Source of the DNA: Parvimonas sp. oral taxon 393 str. F0440
Lineage (GTDB): Bacteria > Bacillota > Clostridia > Tissierellales > Peptoniphilaceae
DNA length: 64,000 bases
Direction: 5' to 3'
NCBI GenBank assembly: GCA_000223315.2
Contig: AFUS01000004.1
Location: 124,001 to 188,000 of the forward strand
Below, piece by piece: positions 28,877 through 37,771 of this stretch. The number at the start of each line of letters is the position of its first letter. Position 1 is the first letter of the stretch. The notes under the pieces are model-generated. The model was given only the letters and a program-made list of their open reading frames with translations. It searched no databases and was not told the DNA's origin. Both the position numbers and the translations under genes were made by a program.

Positions 28877-28920
28877 ATAAAAAACCGTATGAAAGAAGAT
28901 ATTCTCTAAATTCATACGGT
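28877..28920 (-). promoter_or_regulatory. Leader hairpin with T run (attenuator-like) before the hyd operon
   Basis: On the minus strand ACCGTATGAA pairs perfectly with TTCATACGGT, followed by TTTTTT and, about 20 bases later, the ribosome site of the first hyd gene. A TATAAT lies upstream near 28945-28955. An intrinsic terminator inside the leader suggests transcription attenuation, though no ligand-binding fold is visible. Confidence 0.55.
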
Positions 28921-29163
28921 ATCGTGTTTTTTTGAAATTGTTCTAAAAATTATAGCAATACAAAATAAGCTTGTGTTAATTTATATAAATAAAAAACACC
29001 GCCTTGATATTATGGATTAAATCCATTTTATTGAGTATGATATGTAATATGTAAAGTAGAATATCTTTCTTTCAGAAAAAAATTAAAATCTTAATCTTTC
29101 AGTTAGACATTTTTTATGTTTATATTACATTCTAGTATAACATAATAAATTAAGACTTATATA

Positions 29164-29203
29164 AAAAAAGTTCAGTAACTAAATTTAATTACTGAACTTT
29201 TAA
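29164..29203 (-). terminator. Terminator after the repeat-domain lipoprotein gene
   Basis: Long stem AAAAGTTCAGTAA / TTACTGAACTTTT followed by T on the minus strand. Confidence 0.75.
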
Positions 29204-29205
29204 AA

Positions 29206-29880
29206 TTATTTTTTGCTAAGATTTTTAAGACCGAATTCATAACCTGTTTTAGTGTCTAAAATGACATTATCATTGATAATTTCAAGTCTTTGTTCTTCTA
29301 AATTTTCTGCTCTTATATATCTTTTATCTCCAATTTTTACAATACTTGGATAGTCATAAAATCCACCATAAATTTTTGGACCTTCTCCTTTATATTCAAA
29401 TTCCTCATTCATAGGTAATTCAAAGCTTATGAAAGAATAATCTTCTGTCTTCTTAACTATTTCAACAGTTCCGCCCTTAGGTCCTTCATATACATTACCA
29501 TAATACTTTTCCATTTCTTTATCCGGAACTCTATCATAATGAGTAAATTCGAATCCAGTATAGTTATCTACAATTACATTCTCTGAAACTATTTCAAATC
29601 TATCATCTGGTAAGCCTTCGGCAGTTAAAAATTCTTTACCACCTTTTCTTACTACTTTAGGATAATCAAAATCTCCACCTGATATACGTTCTGCTACATT
29701 ATCTTTAAAAACTGCATTTTCAGATAATCTAAAGGATAAAACGGAATATAATTTACTCTTTTTAATTACAGTAATTCCTGAATCAACAGCTCCATATCTT
29801 TTCCCATAAAGTTGATCTACTTTATTGCTCTTTGAAGCACAAGACGATAACAACAAAGTTGATACCAAAAACATGAACAA
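29206..29880 (-). CDS. Lipoprotein with two copies of a beta-rich domain, unknown function
   Basis: Mature protein about 210 residues after the lipobox LLLSSC. It consists of two similar halves (about 25-110 and 118-205): each has YGxxY, a basic-hydrophobic strand, GGxxDYPxxVxxGxx, and ends with ENVIVDNYTGFEF or DNVILDTKTGYEF. No known family. The full signal peptide would begin at an ATG at 29897 (AAGGAG upstream, MKKIKILFMFLV) but the T6 run 29889-29894 is one base short, so only the downstream start is open. Confidence 0.7.
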   Translation of the reverse strand: MFMFLVSTLLLSSCASKSNKVDQLYGKRYGAVDSGITVIKKSKLYSVLSFRLSENAVFKDNVAERISGGDFDYPKVVRKGGKEFLTAEGLPDDRFEIVSENVIVDNYTGFEFTHYDRVPDKEMEKYYGNVYEGPKGGTVEIVKKTEDYSFISFELPMNEEFEYKGEGPKIYGGFYDYPSIVKIGDKRYIRAENLEEQRLEIINDNVILDTKTGYEFGLKNLSKK

Positions 29881-29897
29881 AATTTTTATTTTTTCAT

Positions 29898-30180
29898 AAA
29901 ATCACTCCTTTTTACTTTTTAAAATAATTATAGTTACAGAAAATCTATAAAATACAACTATATTTGTTCTATCCATATTAGCAATCTATATAATAAGATT
30001 TTAATATAATTTTTAACCAAATCAACATATTCGCTATACACTATAAATATATCACTTTACTCAAATTAAGTCAAGTATTTTATGAAAAAAACACTTTTTA
30101 TCATATTTTATTTTGTTGAAAAATAATATTTTATGTTAAAATATTATGGTAATTTTTACAAAGAATTAAATTTAGAAGAA
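29898..30180. other. AT-rich divergent intergenic region
   Basis: No coding frame. It should hold the promoter of the minus-strand lipoprotein and, near 30120-30150, the promoter of the riboswitch transcript. Confidence 0.5.
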
Positions 30181-30241
30181 AAGTGTTTTGCTTGGCACCC
30201 ACTTTAAAAATCAAGTGCTGGGGCACATTTGCCCTTTTTTT
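30181..30241 (+). promoter_or_regulatory. preQ1 riboswitch (class I-like) with terminator
   Basis: AAGTG (30181-30185) pairs with CACTT (30199-30203), the loop holds CTTGG and CACC, and the A-rich tail TAAAAATCAAG returns so that CAAG can pair with loop CTTG: the H-type pseudoknot of preQ1-I aptamers. It is followed by GGGC-ACATTT-GCCC and T7, an intrinsic terminator. The downstream gene is queT, a queuosine-precursor transporter, the usual target. Binding of preQ1 would favour termination. Confidence 0.75.
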
Positions 30242-30273
30242 GTTGAACAAAGCACTCCAAAAAAGGAGGAAAT

Positions 30274-30771
30274 ATGAACGTTAAAAAAATTACAAGACAG
30301 GGAATGGTAGCGGCAATTTATGTTGTATTGACTATTCTTTCAGAAACTTTTGGATTGGGCTATGGAAGTTTACAATTTAGACTTTCAGAAACTTTAGCAA
30401 TTTTACCATTTTTTAATCCGGAATACACAATTGGTGTAACATTAGGTTGCTTTTTAGCAAATATCGCTAGTACAGTAGGAATTATTGATATGGTGGTTGG
30501 AACTTTGGCAACTTTTGTAGTTGCATTGATTATGACTAAAATTAAAAACTTCTACATAGCTTGTTTAGTACCAGTTTTAGTAGGTATGCTTCCAATAGCA
30601 TTGGAAATATATTTTATGATGCCAAATCCTGTAGGTTTTTGGGCTATATTAGGAGAACTTATGCTTTCTGAAGCCTTAGTTATCTATGCGGTAGGAGTCC
30701 CTGTTTTTTATATTTTATGTAAAAACAAAGCTTTTACAAAAGCTCTTGAGTTTAAAAGAGATATAAAATAA
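30274..30771 (+). CDS. queT: QueT-family queuosine precursor (preQ1) transporter
   Basis: 165 residues, five to six membrane segments. The opening RQGMVAAIYVVLTI, the strand GYGSLQFRLSETLAILPFF and the GxxLANI segment are typical of the QueT (COG4708) S-component of energy-coupling-factor transporters. AAGGAGG precedes the ATG. The preQ1 riboswitch directly upstream supports the substrate. The shared ECF energising module must be elsewhere. Confidence 0.88.
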   Translation: MNVKKITRQGMVAAIYVVLTILSETFGLGYGSLQFRLSETLAILPFFNPEYTIGVTLGCFLANIASTVGIIDMVVGTLATFVVALIMTKIKNFYIACLVPVLVGMLPIALEIYFMMPNPVGFWAILGELMLSEALVIYAVGVPVFYILCKNKAFTKALEFKRDIK

Positions 30772-30775
30772 ATGT

Positions 30776-30809
30776 AAAAATTGGTGTGGTTATTCATACC
30801 AATTTTTTT
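30776..30809 (+). terminator. Terminator after queT
   Basis: Stem AAAAATTGGT / ACCAATTTTT with T7. Confidence 0.7.
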
Positions 30810-30918
30810 GTTGCTTTTTAGATAATCAAATAATAAATAAAATATTTACACCCCTTTTCAAATTTATTAAAATGTGGTAAACTTTGACTATAATTTTATT
30901 TTAAGAAGGAGAAATATT

Positions 30919-31740
30919 ATGTGGTTATTAGATATAATCAAAGTTATAATTTTAGGTATTGTTGAAGGAATTACCGAATGGCTACCTGTTAGCAGTACAG
31001 GTCATATGATTTTGGTTGATGAATTTTTAAAATTAAATCAGTCTGCTGAATTTAAAGAGATGTTTTTAGTTGTTATTCAACTTGGAGCTATCCTTGCGGT
31101 TGTAATTATGTTTTTTAACAAGTTAAATCCTTTTTCGAAAAGGAAGACTAAGGAACAACAAAAAGATACGATTAATATGTGGTTAAAAGTTATTGTCGGA
31201 GTCATTCCTGCAGGAGTTTTGGGAGTGCTTTTTGATAAGACTTTGGAAAAATATTTTTATAATTTTCCAACAGTTGCATTTACCTTAGTTTTATATGGTA
31301 TTTTATTTATAGTTGTTGAAAATAATCCGAAATTTAAAAAACAAAATATAAAAAGATTTGAAGATTTAAGTTACACATTGGCTTTTTATGTAGGATGTTT
31401 TCAAGTTTTAAGTTTAATTCCGGGGACTTCTAGATCTGGAGCTACTATAATTGGAGCTTTAATTCTTGGACTTTCAAGAAGTTTAGCGGCAGAATTTTCA
31501 TTCTTTATGTCAATTCCAGTTATGTTTGGTGCAAGTTTATTAAAACTTAGAAAATTTGGCTTTGCATTTAGCTTTTTCCAATTTTTCATTTTAATACTTG
31601 GAATGCTTGTGGCATTTGTAGTTTCCGTTATGGCAATTAAAATGTTGATGAGATATATTAAAAAACACGACTTCAAAGTTTTCGGATATTACAGAATCGT
31701 TCTTGGTGTAATTTTAATTTTATATTATATTTTACATTAA
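30919..31740 (+). CDS. uppP: Undecaprenyl-diphosphatase
   Basis: 273 residues of the BacA/UppP family, about eight membrane segments. [17 protein letters not shown] and [10 protein letters not shown] are the two conserved active-site blocks. It recycles undecaprenyl diphosphate to the monophosphate lipid carrier for cell-wall synthesis. I chose the ATG with AAGGAG upstream; the longer frame extends into the TATAAT promoter. Confidence 0.93.
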   Translation: MWLLDIIKVIILGIVEGITEWLPVSSTGHMILVDEFLKLNQSAEFKEMFLVVIQLGAILAVVIMFFNKLNPFSKRKTKEQQKDTINMWLKVIVGVIPAGVLGVLFDKTLEKYFYNFPTVAFTLVLYGILFIVVENNPKFKKQNIKRFEDLSYTLAFYVGCFQVLSLIPGTSRSGATIIGALILGLSRSLAAEFSFFMSIPVMFGASLLKLRKFGFAFSFFQFFILILGMLVAFVVSVMAIKMLMRYIKKHDFKVFGYYRIVLGVILILYYILH

Positions 31741-31762
31741 AAATATCTTTAAATAAAAAATT

Positions 31763-31802
31763 AAAAAGTTAAATAGAAAAATTAATCTATTTGACTTTTT
31801 TT
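31763..31802 (+). terminator. Terminator after uppP
   Basis: Stem AAAAAGTTAAATAGA / TCTATTTGACTTTTT (one G-T pair) with T run. Confidence 0.7.
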
Positions 31803-31848
31803 GTTATATTTGATAAACTGAATTAACATAATAAAGGAGATGATATCT

Positions 31849-32421
31849 ATGAAAAAAAGATTTCTAATTATGGCTCTTACAATCTGTCTTTGTACTACTT
31901 TTGTTTCTTGCAAGAAAAGACCGATACCGGAAGAAAAACCAAAAGATAATACTCAAATAGATGCTAAAGAGAAAAAGATTAAAGAAAACATTGAAGAGGA
32001 CGAAAAAGATAAAAAGCCTGATGAAAATAAAGATGAAAAAAAAGAAAAAGGTTTGAAATTTACAGTTAAGGATACTGGAGGAAATGGGGTTAAAAAAGTT
32101 TCAGAGAAAAATTCTAAAGTGCCATTTGATATCTATACTGTTGGTATGGAATTTACAATAGAATTAGATGGTACTTCATACAATATTAAAGATGCTATCT
32201 CAAAAGGAATTTTGGATGAAGATAAATTAATTCAAAAGCTAAAAAATGATAGGGAAAATGGAAACTCTACTAGTGAAATGTATAAAGATGGTGGTACTAT
32301 AATATATAGATATAAAGATTATTCTATTGTAAAATACAATTCAATTGATGGTGATGAAGATATGTATATCACTAGAGAAAAAGATTTAGATTCTTTGGAT
32401 AAAATATTAAATAAAAACTAG
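31849..32421 (+). CDS. Lipoprotein with charged linker, unknown function
   Basis: 190 residues: lipobox TTFVSC, then a 55-residue Lys/Glu/Asp-rich spacer (EKPKDNTQIDAKEKKIKENI and on), then a small folded part of about 105 residues with KVPFDIYTVGMEFTIELDG. No family recognised. Of two in-frame ATGs the second has the right spacing from AAAGGAG. The A7 run right after this start is intact, unlike several others in the window. Confidence 0.65.
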   Translation: MKKRFLIMALTICLCTTFVSCKKRPIPEEKPKDNTQIDAKEKKIKENIEEDEKDKKPDENKDEKKEKGLKFTVKDTGGNGVKKVSEKNSKVPFDIYTVGMEFTIELDGTSYNIKDAISKGILDEDKLIQKLKNDRENGNSTSEMYKDGGTIIYRYKDYSIVKYNSIDGDEDMYITREKDLDSLDKILNKN

Positions 32422-32424
32422 GAT

Positions 32425-32460
32425 AAAAAGGTCAACAACTGAGAATTGTTGACTTTTTTT
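32425..32460 (+). terminator. Terminator after lipoprotein gene
   Basis: Stem AAAGGTCAACAA / TTGTTGACTTT followed by T. Confidence 0.7.
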
Positions 32461-32506
32461 AATAAATTTTTAAAAGTAAAGAAAATTAAAAAAGGAAGTG
32501 AGCTTA

Positions 32507-32943
32507 ATGTGTAAAGAATGTTATGTAAATCAAAGTAGGATGACACCACTATTAAATCCGATAGATTGTTTGGAAAATCATACTCAATATATCTGTGGAA
32601 CTTGTGGAAGATGTATTTGTATTGAATACGATAAAAAGAGAGGATTACAACGTTGGAATTTTCCTTTTAAATCTTTGGAAATTGCAAAATTATATTTGAG
32701 AACAGCTGATTATACGACAAAAAACCATGTGGTATTTATGAGATTTTAAGTGAAAATGGAAGACTTTCTTATAAGATTTTTGAAGATGAAAAGTGTTTAA
32801 AAGATTATTTAAAAAGAAATAAAGGAAAAATTTGCGAAAAAATGAAACCTGTTTTTATTGTTGAAGAATACCAAGAATATGAAAATACACAGGTTAGAAA
32901 ATTAACTCCTGATGAAGTAGAAAAATATATGTCGGAGAGATAA
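32507..32943 (+). pseudogene. Small zinc-ribbon-like protein, frameshifted, unknown function
   Basis: The first frame carries CKECYVN and CGTCGRCICIEYDKKRGLQRWNFPF, two CxxC-type pairs that suggest a zinc site, and stops after YTTKNHVVFMRF. Adding one A to the A6 run 32719-32724 continues it as KKPCGIYEILSENGRLSYKIF and on to SER, for a protein of about 145 residues ending just before a terminator. AAGGAAG precedes the ATG. No function assigned. Confidence 0.65.
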
Positions 32944-32974
32944 AAAAATCGCAGGTGATAACCTGCGATTTTAT
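32943..32974. terminator. Bidirectional terminator
   Basis: Stem AAATCGCAGGT / ACCTGCGATTT between convergent genes. Confidence 0.75.
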
Positions 32975-32994
32975 TTAAAAACATTTTTTATTAC

Positions 32995-33519
32995 TTAATC
33001 AGCTATTATTAAACCGTAATTTCCATCTTTTCTCTTATATAATACATTTGTTTTATAATCTTTTGCATTCTTGAAAATGAAAAAGTCATGGTTTAAAAGT
33101 TCTATTTGTAAAATAGCTTCTTCTTCAGACATCGTAGCTACATCGAATTTTTTAACTCTAACAATTTTTGATTCTTCTTCTTCCAAAGGTTCAGCAATTT
33201 TTTCAAATCTTATAGTTTCTAAAGCTTGATATTTCTTTTGTAGTTTAGTTTTGTTTTTTCTTATTTGTCTTTCAAGATTATCCAAAACGATGTCTATTGA
33301 AGTATACATATCGTTTGTGCTTTCTTCTGCTCTAAGTATTGTGCTATTTGGTAAATAAATTGTAGCTTCAAAAATCTTATCGTTTTTAACTGCACTGTAA
33401 GTAACTTTACCTTCAATGTCTTTAGAGAAAAATTTATCCAATTTTTCAAACTTTTTAGCAGTGATTTCTTTTAAAGCATTTGTAACTTCAATGTTTTTAC
33501 CTATAAATTGTAATTTCAT
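32995..33519 (-). CDS. hpf: Ribosome hibernation promoting factor (long form)
   Basis: 174 residues. N-terminal S30AE domain (1-100: MKLQFIGKNIEVTNALKEI, EATIYLPNSTILRAEE, MYTSIDIVLDNLERQIRK) and C-terminal dimerisation domain (about 120-174: VRVKKFDVATMSEEEAILQ, DYKTNVLYKRKDGNYGLI). The long form dimerises 70S ribosomes into 100S particles in stationary phase. GGGAGG precedes the ATG. Confidence 0.93.
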   Translation of the reverse strand: MKLQFIGKNIEVTNALKEITAKKFEKLDKFFSKDIEGKVTYSAVKNDKIFEATIYLPNSTILRAEESTNDMYTSIDIVLDNLERQIRKNKTKLQKKYQALETIRFEKIAEPLEEEESKIVRVKKFDVATMSEEEAILQIELLNHDFFIFKNAKDYKTNVLYKRKDGNYGLIIAD

Positions 33520-33685
33520 ACCAATACCTCCCTAACATTTTTTATATTTGCATTAAAAATGCAAATATAATGTTACTTATATTATACCATATTTTTCCGT
33601 TAAATACCTAAATTGAAACTAAAATTTTTATTTTTATATTATTTTATGTTATACTTAATTAGTATTTATTTTAAAAGGAGATATT

Positions 33686-34423
33686 ATGAAAAGAGATACT
33701 GTACTTATAACCGGCTCATCAAGGGGCATTGGTTCTGCAATTGCAAAGGCTTTGGCAAAAGAAAATTATAATATAGTTATAAATTATAAAGAAAACGAAA
33801 TAGAGGCAAAAAAAGTTTTTGAAGAAATAAAAACATATAATTCGAATGTCTTAATGATACAAGCGGATATAAGAAAGACTACCGAAGTTGAAAATATGTT
33901 TAATGAAATAGAAAAAAATTTTGGAAATGTAGATATTCTAATAAATAATGCAGGGATTGCAAGTGTGAGATTTTTTCAGGATATTACAGAAGAGGAATGG
34001 GAAGATATTTTTAATGTAAATGTGCATGGATCATATCGTTGCATAAAAAGGGCGATTCCTTCAATGATTAATAATAAATATGGGAAAATAATTGGAATAA
34101 GTTCAATATGGGGAGTTACAGGGGGAGCACTTGAGGCACATTATTCAGCTACTAAAGGAGCGATTATTTCTATGAATAAGGCTCTTGCAAAGGAGTTAGG
34201 GTATTCCGGTATAACTGTAAATACAGTTGCACCCGGTGGAGTTGATACTGATATGTTAAAGGATGTTCCAAAGGAAAGTATTGAGGCTTATTGCTCTGAA
34301 TTTCCTTTACAAAGACTTGCAAAACCTGAAGAGATTGCAGATGTGGTAAAATTTTTGATTTCCAAAGAAGCCTCTTATATAACAGGACATGTTTTAAATG
34401 TAAATGGGGGAGCTTTTATTTAA
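33686..34423 (+). CDS. SDR oxidoreductase, EF-P 5-aminopentanone reductase/FabG-like
   Basis: 245 residues, classical short-chain dehydrogenase: TGSSRGIG cofactor loop, NNAG, and the catalytic Ser-Tyr-Lys in ISSIWGVTG...HYSATKGA, ending in NVNGGAFI. The SSIWG context and stand-alone place resemble YmfI, which reduces the 5-aminopentanone on elongation factor P; a FabG-type role in fatty acid synthesis cannot be excluded, but no fab genes are near. AAAGGAG precedes the ATG. Confidence 0.8.
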   Translation: MKRDTVLITGSSRGIGSAIAKALAKENYNIVINYKENEIEAKKVFEEIKTYNSNVLMIQADIRKTTEVENMFNEIEKNFGNVDILINNAGIASVRFFQDITEEEWEDIFNVNVHGSYRCIKRAIPSMINNKYGKIIGISSIWGVTGGALEAHYSATKGAIISMNKALAKELGYSGITVNTVAPGGVDTDMLKDVPKESIEAYCSEFPLQRLAKPEEIADVVKFLISKEASYITGHVLNVNGGAFI

Positions 34424-34492
34424 AAAATACTGAAAAAAACATAAAAAAGCTATTTACAAAAGTTTAAAAAAGTTGTATAATCTATGCGTGGC

Positions 34493-34520
34493 TATAAATT
34501 ATCGCGGCAAATAATTTATG
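34493..34520 (+). promoter_or_regulatory. Hairpin in the rpsD leader
   Basis: ATAAATTAT pairs perfectly with ATAATTTAT around CGCGGCAA, between a TATAAT (about 34477) and the ribosome site. Stand-alone rpsD genes of Firmicutes are autoregulated by S4 binding to a leader structure, so this may be part of such a site; the full pseudoknot is not evident. Confidence 0.4.
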
Positions 34521-34534
34521 GGGAGTATGAAAAT

Positions 34535-35134
34535 ATGGCAAAAATGATGGGACCTAGATTTAAACAATCAAGAAGACTAGGCTTAAATGTATGCGGACAC
34601 CCAAAAGCTAACAAAAGAATGGGTAAAGGTCTTGCAAGAAACGACAAAAAATTAACAGAATATGGTTTACAATTACTTGAAAAGCAAAGATTAAGAGCTT
34701 ACTATGGAGTAATGGAAAAACAATTCAGAACTTATGTAGAAAAAGCACTTAGACAAAAAGAACATATAACAGGGGATGCTCTTGTTATGATGTTAGAAAC
34801 AAGATTAGATAACCTTGTTTACAGAATGGGATTTGCTTCTTCAATCAGACAAGCTAGACAAATGGTAGTTCATGGACATATGCTTGTTAATGGTAAAAAA
34901 GTTGATATACCTTCATACGAAGTACAAGTTGGAGATGAAATCACTTTAAGAGAAAAATCACAAAAAGTTGAAATGTTCAAAGAAAACTTTGAATCTACAT
35001 TCTTAGGAGTTGTTCCTTACATCGAAAAGAAAGAAGGATTAAAAGCAACTTTATTAAGAATGCCTGAAAGAAGCGAAGTTCCTATTGAAATTCAAGACTC
35101 ATTAGTAGTAGAATTCTACTCAAGATTAATTTAA
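34535..35134 (+). CDS. rpsD: 30S ribosomal protein S4
   Basis: 199 residues. [18 protein letters not shown] opens the protein, and the S4 RNA-binding domain is seen in [17 protein letters not shown] and [23 protein letters not shown]4 binds 16S rRNA early in 30S assembly and regulates its own mRNA. The start has GGGGAG upstream; the longer frame would take in the leader hairpin. There is no N-terminal zinc-cysteine motif, so this is the C-minus form. Monocistronic. Confidence 0.97.
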   Translation: MAKMMGPRFKQSRRLGLNVCGHPKANKRMGKGLARNDKKLTEYGLQLLEKQRLRAYYGVMEKQFRTYVEKALRQKEHITGDALVMMLETRLDNLVYRMGFASSIRQARQMVVHGHMLVNGKKVDIPSYEVQVGDEITLREKSQKVEMFKENFESTFLGVVPYIEKKEGLKATLLRMPERSEVPIEIQDSLVVEFYSRLI

Positions 35135-35141
35135 CAAAACA

Positions 35142-35166
35142 AAGCACGAATCATCGTGCTTTTTTG
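35142..35166 (+). terminator. Terminator after rpsD
   Basis: Stem AAGCACGA / TCGTGCTT followed by T6. Confidence 0.8.
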
Positions 35167-35271
35167 TGTTTTTTAACAAATATAGTATGAAATGTAAATT
35201 TCTCTGTTGCGTTTTATAATTGATTCCTCTTTTTAGTTTAGATTCTATCAGAAAGGATAAAGGTGAAATAT

Positions 35272-36135
35272 ATGTCAAAAAAAGATTCAGAATTTCAAGT
35301 AAAAATTATGTCTTTTCTGTTTCGAGGAAAAGAAATATTTAAACCTTTAAATACGGGTTTTATTGATGAAAGAGTAAGCTGTATTAGAGAATATGTAGCT
35401 AATATTTACTTTTATACAAAAGATGGTTATACTATTATGATTGATGCGGGATATAATTATGATAGACTTGAGGAAAAGATGAGTTGGCTTAATATCAGTC
35501 CGAAAGATATAAAAGAGATTTTAATTACTCATCAAGATACAGATCATGTAGGAGCCATTGAAAGAGGCAGTGATGAATTATTTAGCAAATCAACAATATA
35601 TATTGGAAGAATTGAAAACGAGTATTTAGAAGGCCGTAAAAGGCGTAAAGTGTTTTGGGGTTTACATAAATTACCTCAAGTGAATATTGATAATAAAAAA
35701 GTTTTGATTGATGATGGAGAAGTGTTTTACATTGGAAATATTAAAATAGAAGCAATTCTTGTTCCCGGTCATACTTGGGGACATCTTGTATATCTAATTG
35801 ATGATACTTATTTATTTACCGGAGATACAATTTGGTTTGGTGCAGACGGCGGTTACGCGTTTTTAAATAATCTTGCAGAAGATAGAAAGTTGCAAATAAA
35901 ATCGCTTAAAAGATTGGAAGAAATTCTTAGAAAAAGAAATCTTAAGTTAAAAATTATTACAGGGCATACAGGCTGGACTGATGATATAGACTTTGCTTTT
36001 GCTCATACAGATGAAATTTGTAATTCATTAAGGAGAAAACCGAAAGTTCATGACCCTAAAGCACCCTATGACGGCTTTGATGAAAGTTGTGATACAGAAG
36101 AAAATGCAAGAAATGTATTGCTTGAAAAATGCTAA
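35272..36135 (+). CDS. MBL-fold metallo-hydrolase
   Basis: 287 residues. The metal motif is HQDTDHVGA (TH/HxHxDH type with the first positions as H-Q-D-T-D-H), VPGHTWGHL gives the third histidine, FTGDTIWFG the bridging aspartate and ITGHTGWT the last histidine. In the usual HxHxDH the middle histidine is replaced (HQDTDH), so one metal ligand differs from hydrolases of the beta-lactamase or glyoxalase II type. The substrate is unknown. GTG-ATG region: the inner ATG with AAAGGTG is preferred. Confidence 0.8.
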   Translation: MSKKDSEFQVKIMSFLFRGKEIFKPLNTGFIDERVSCIREYVANIYFYTKDGYTIMIDAGYNYDRLEEKMSWLNISPKDIKEILITHQDTDHVGAIERGSDELFSKSTIYIGRIENEYLEGRKRRKVFWGLHKLPQVNIDNKKVLIDDGEVFYIGNIKIEAILVPGHTWGHLVYLIDDTYLFTGDTIWFGADGGYAFLNNLAEDRKLQIKSLKRLEEILRKRNLKLKIITGHTGWTDDIDFAFAHTDEICNSLRRKPKVHDPKAPYDGFDESCDTEENARNVLLEKC

Positions 36136-36155
36136 AATTTAAAAATTTTTATAGA

Positions 36156-36191
36156 AAAGGTGATGTTATATTTTGAACATCACCTTTTTTT
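36156..36191 (+). terminator. Terminator after MBL hydrolase
   Basis: Stem AAAGGTGATGTT / AACATCACCTTT followed by T. Confidence 0.75.
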
Positions 36192-36206
36192 AAATACTAT
36201 TAGATT

Positions 36207-37487
36207 TTATTTCTTTTTAATAAATAATGCTATTACAAATGCTATAAAACTTGGAATTATCCAGTTAAAACCTATATCACTTAATGGTAAAATAGTTATA
36301 AATTTTAAAATTCCCAATTGTTCATAAAGCACTTGAATAAAACTTATTGTAACTGCTGTAAAAGCAGGTAATTTAAAGATTAAATCATTTTTAATTTTAT
36401 CTTTAAAGAATGCAAGTATAATTAAAACTATTGTTGGTGGATAAACAACGGCAAGTATTGGAGCACCGATTTTTACTATTCCACTAACTCCGATTATTGC
36501 AGCTGCAGTTCCAAATATACAAATACAAAGTATAAAAGTAGAATATTTAATTTTTCCTTTTGTAATATTTACCAAATATTCTCCTGATGCTGATGTAAGT
36601 CCTATTGAAGTTGTTAAACAAGCAAGGAATGATGCTAAACCTAAAGCAATTTTTCCGGCATTTCCTAAAAGATTTTGTGTTACATTTACAATTATTTGAG
36701 ATTGTTCAACATCTAGTCCATATTTTGCAGAAACAGTTGCTCCAAGATATGTAAGACCGCCATAGATTAATCCTAAAGTAGTACAAGCGATAAGACCTGA
36801 TTTAAACAACATTTTTACTTGTTGTTTTGGTTCGCTGTAACCTTTATTTTTTAATGTCAATAATAAAACTGATCCTACTGCTAAAGATACAAAACAGTCC
36901 ATTGTTTGATAACCGTCAATTAATCCTTTTCCTAATACACTATTTATTTTAGCGGTTTCTGCAGGAGCTCCAAGTGGAGAAATTATTCCTTTAACAATTA
37001 TTACAACTAATGCAAGAATTAAAAAAGGAGTTAAAAATTTTCCGATAATATCTACAACCTTTGATGGTCTTACAGTTAAAAAGTAAGTTAGCGAATAGAA
37101 TATTATAGCTACTGCTGTTATAGTAAAAGTATTATGAAATCCCAATATAGGTTTGATTCCCATTTCATAAGCTGTTGCACCCGTTCTTGGAATTACAAGA
37201 AGCGGTCCAACACACATAATAACCATAAAACTCAAAACTAAAGCAGGTTTCTTTCCTATAGGACTAAAAAATTTCATTATATCACATTCATAATATGTAA
37301 CAGCCATTAGAGCTACAAGTGCAAGACCAACAGCAGTAACTGTAAAGCCTAAAAATGTGATAAACCAAGAGCTACCTGAAAGAACTCCCAAATATGGGGG
37401 AAAAATCAAATTTCCTGCTCCAAAAAACATTGCAAAAAGTGCAAAACCAAATGTTAACATATCAATTATGCTATTCTTTTTGTTCAT
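36207..37487 (-). CDS. brnQ: Branched-chain amino acid carrier (LIVCS family)
   Basis: About 426 residues, 12 membrane segments. GFALFAMFFGAGNLIFPPYLG is the family's N-terminal signature; SVLLLTLKNKGY and ASGEYLVNITKGKI follow. It imports leucine, isoleucine and valine with sodium or protons. The inner ATG has GGAGAGGG upstream, the longer frame does not. With AzlCD (export) at 40-41.5 kb the window holds both branched-chain import and export. Confidence 0.9.
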   Translation of the reverse strand: MNKKNSIIDMLTFGFALFAMFFGAGNLIFPPYLGVLSGSSWFITFLGFTVTAVGLALVALMAVTYYECDIMKFFSPIGKKPALVLSFMVIMCVGPLLVIPRTGATAYEMGIKPILGFHNTFTITAVAIIFYSLTYFLTVRPSKVVDIIGKFLTPFLILALVVIIVKGIISPLGAPAETAKINSVLGKGLIDGYQTMDCFVSLAVGSVLLLTLKNKGYSEPKQQVKMLFKSGLIACTTLGLIYGGLTYLGATVSAKYGLDVEQSQIIVNVTQNLLGNAGKIALGLASFLACLTTSIGLTSASGEYLVNITKGKIKYSTFILCICIFGTAAAIIGVSGIVKIGAPILAVVYPPTIVLIILAFFKDKIKNDLIFKLPAFTAVTISFIQVLYEQLGILKFITILPLSDIGFNWIIPSFIAFVIALFIKKK

Positions 37488-37771
37488 TACATTCCCTCTC
37501 CTTAAAAATAAAAAAATCAAAATATCAAAACTAAGAAAAATTGTATTTTGTCTAAACATATTTTACAAGAAATTCATAAAAAACTCAATAGTAAAAACGG
37601 TTTTTTACAAATAATTTTTATTTATATTATATATCTTTTATAAAATTTAAAGAAAATTATTATATTTTATAGCATAACAGTTTAATACAATATCACTAGA
37701 CAAACAAAAAAGTATGGTATAATTAAATTGGTAGGGATGTTTTATGTAAATAATTTTGTAGGAGGATTATT

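Noticed and set aside
30922-31740. Insertion sequence or prophage remnants
   Set aside because: No transposase, integrase or phage structural gene found anywhere in the window; the gene here is uppP.
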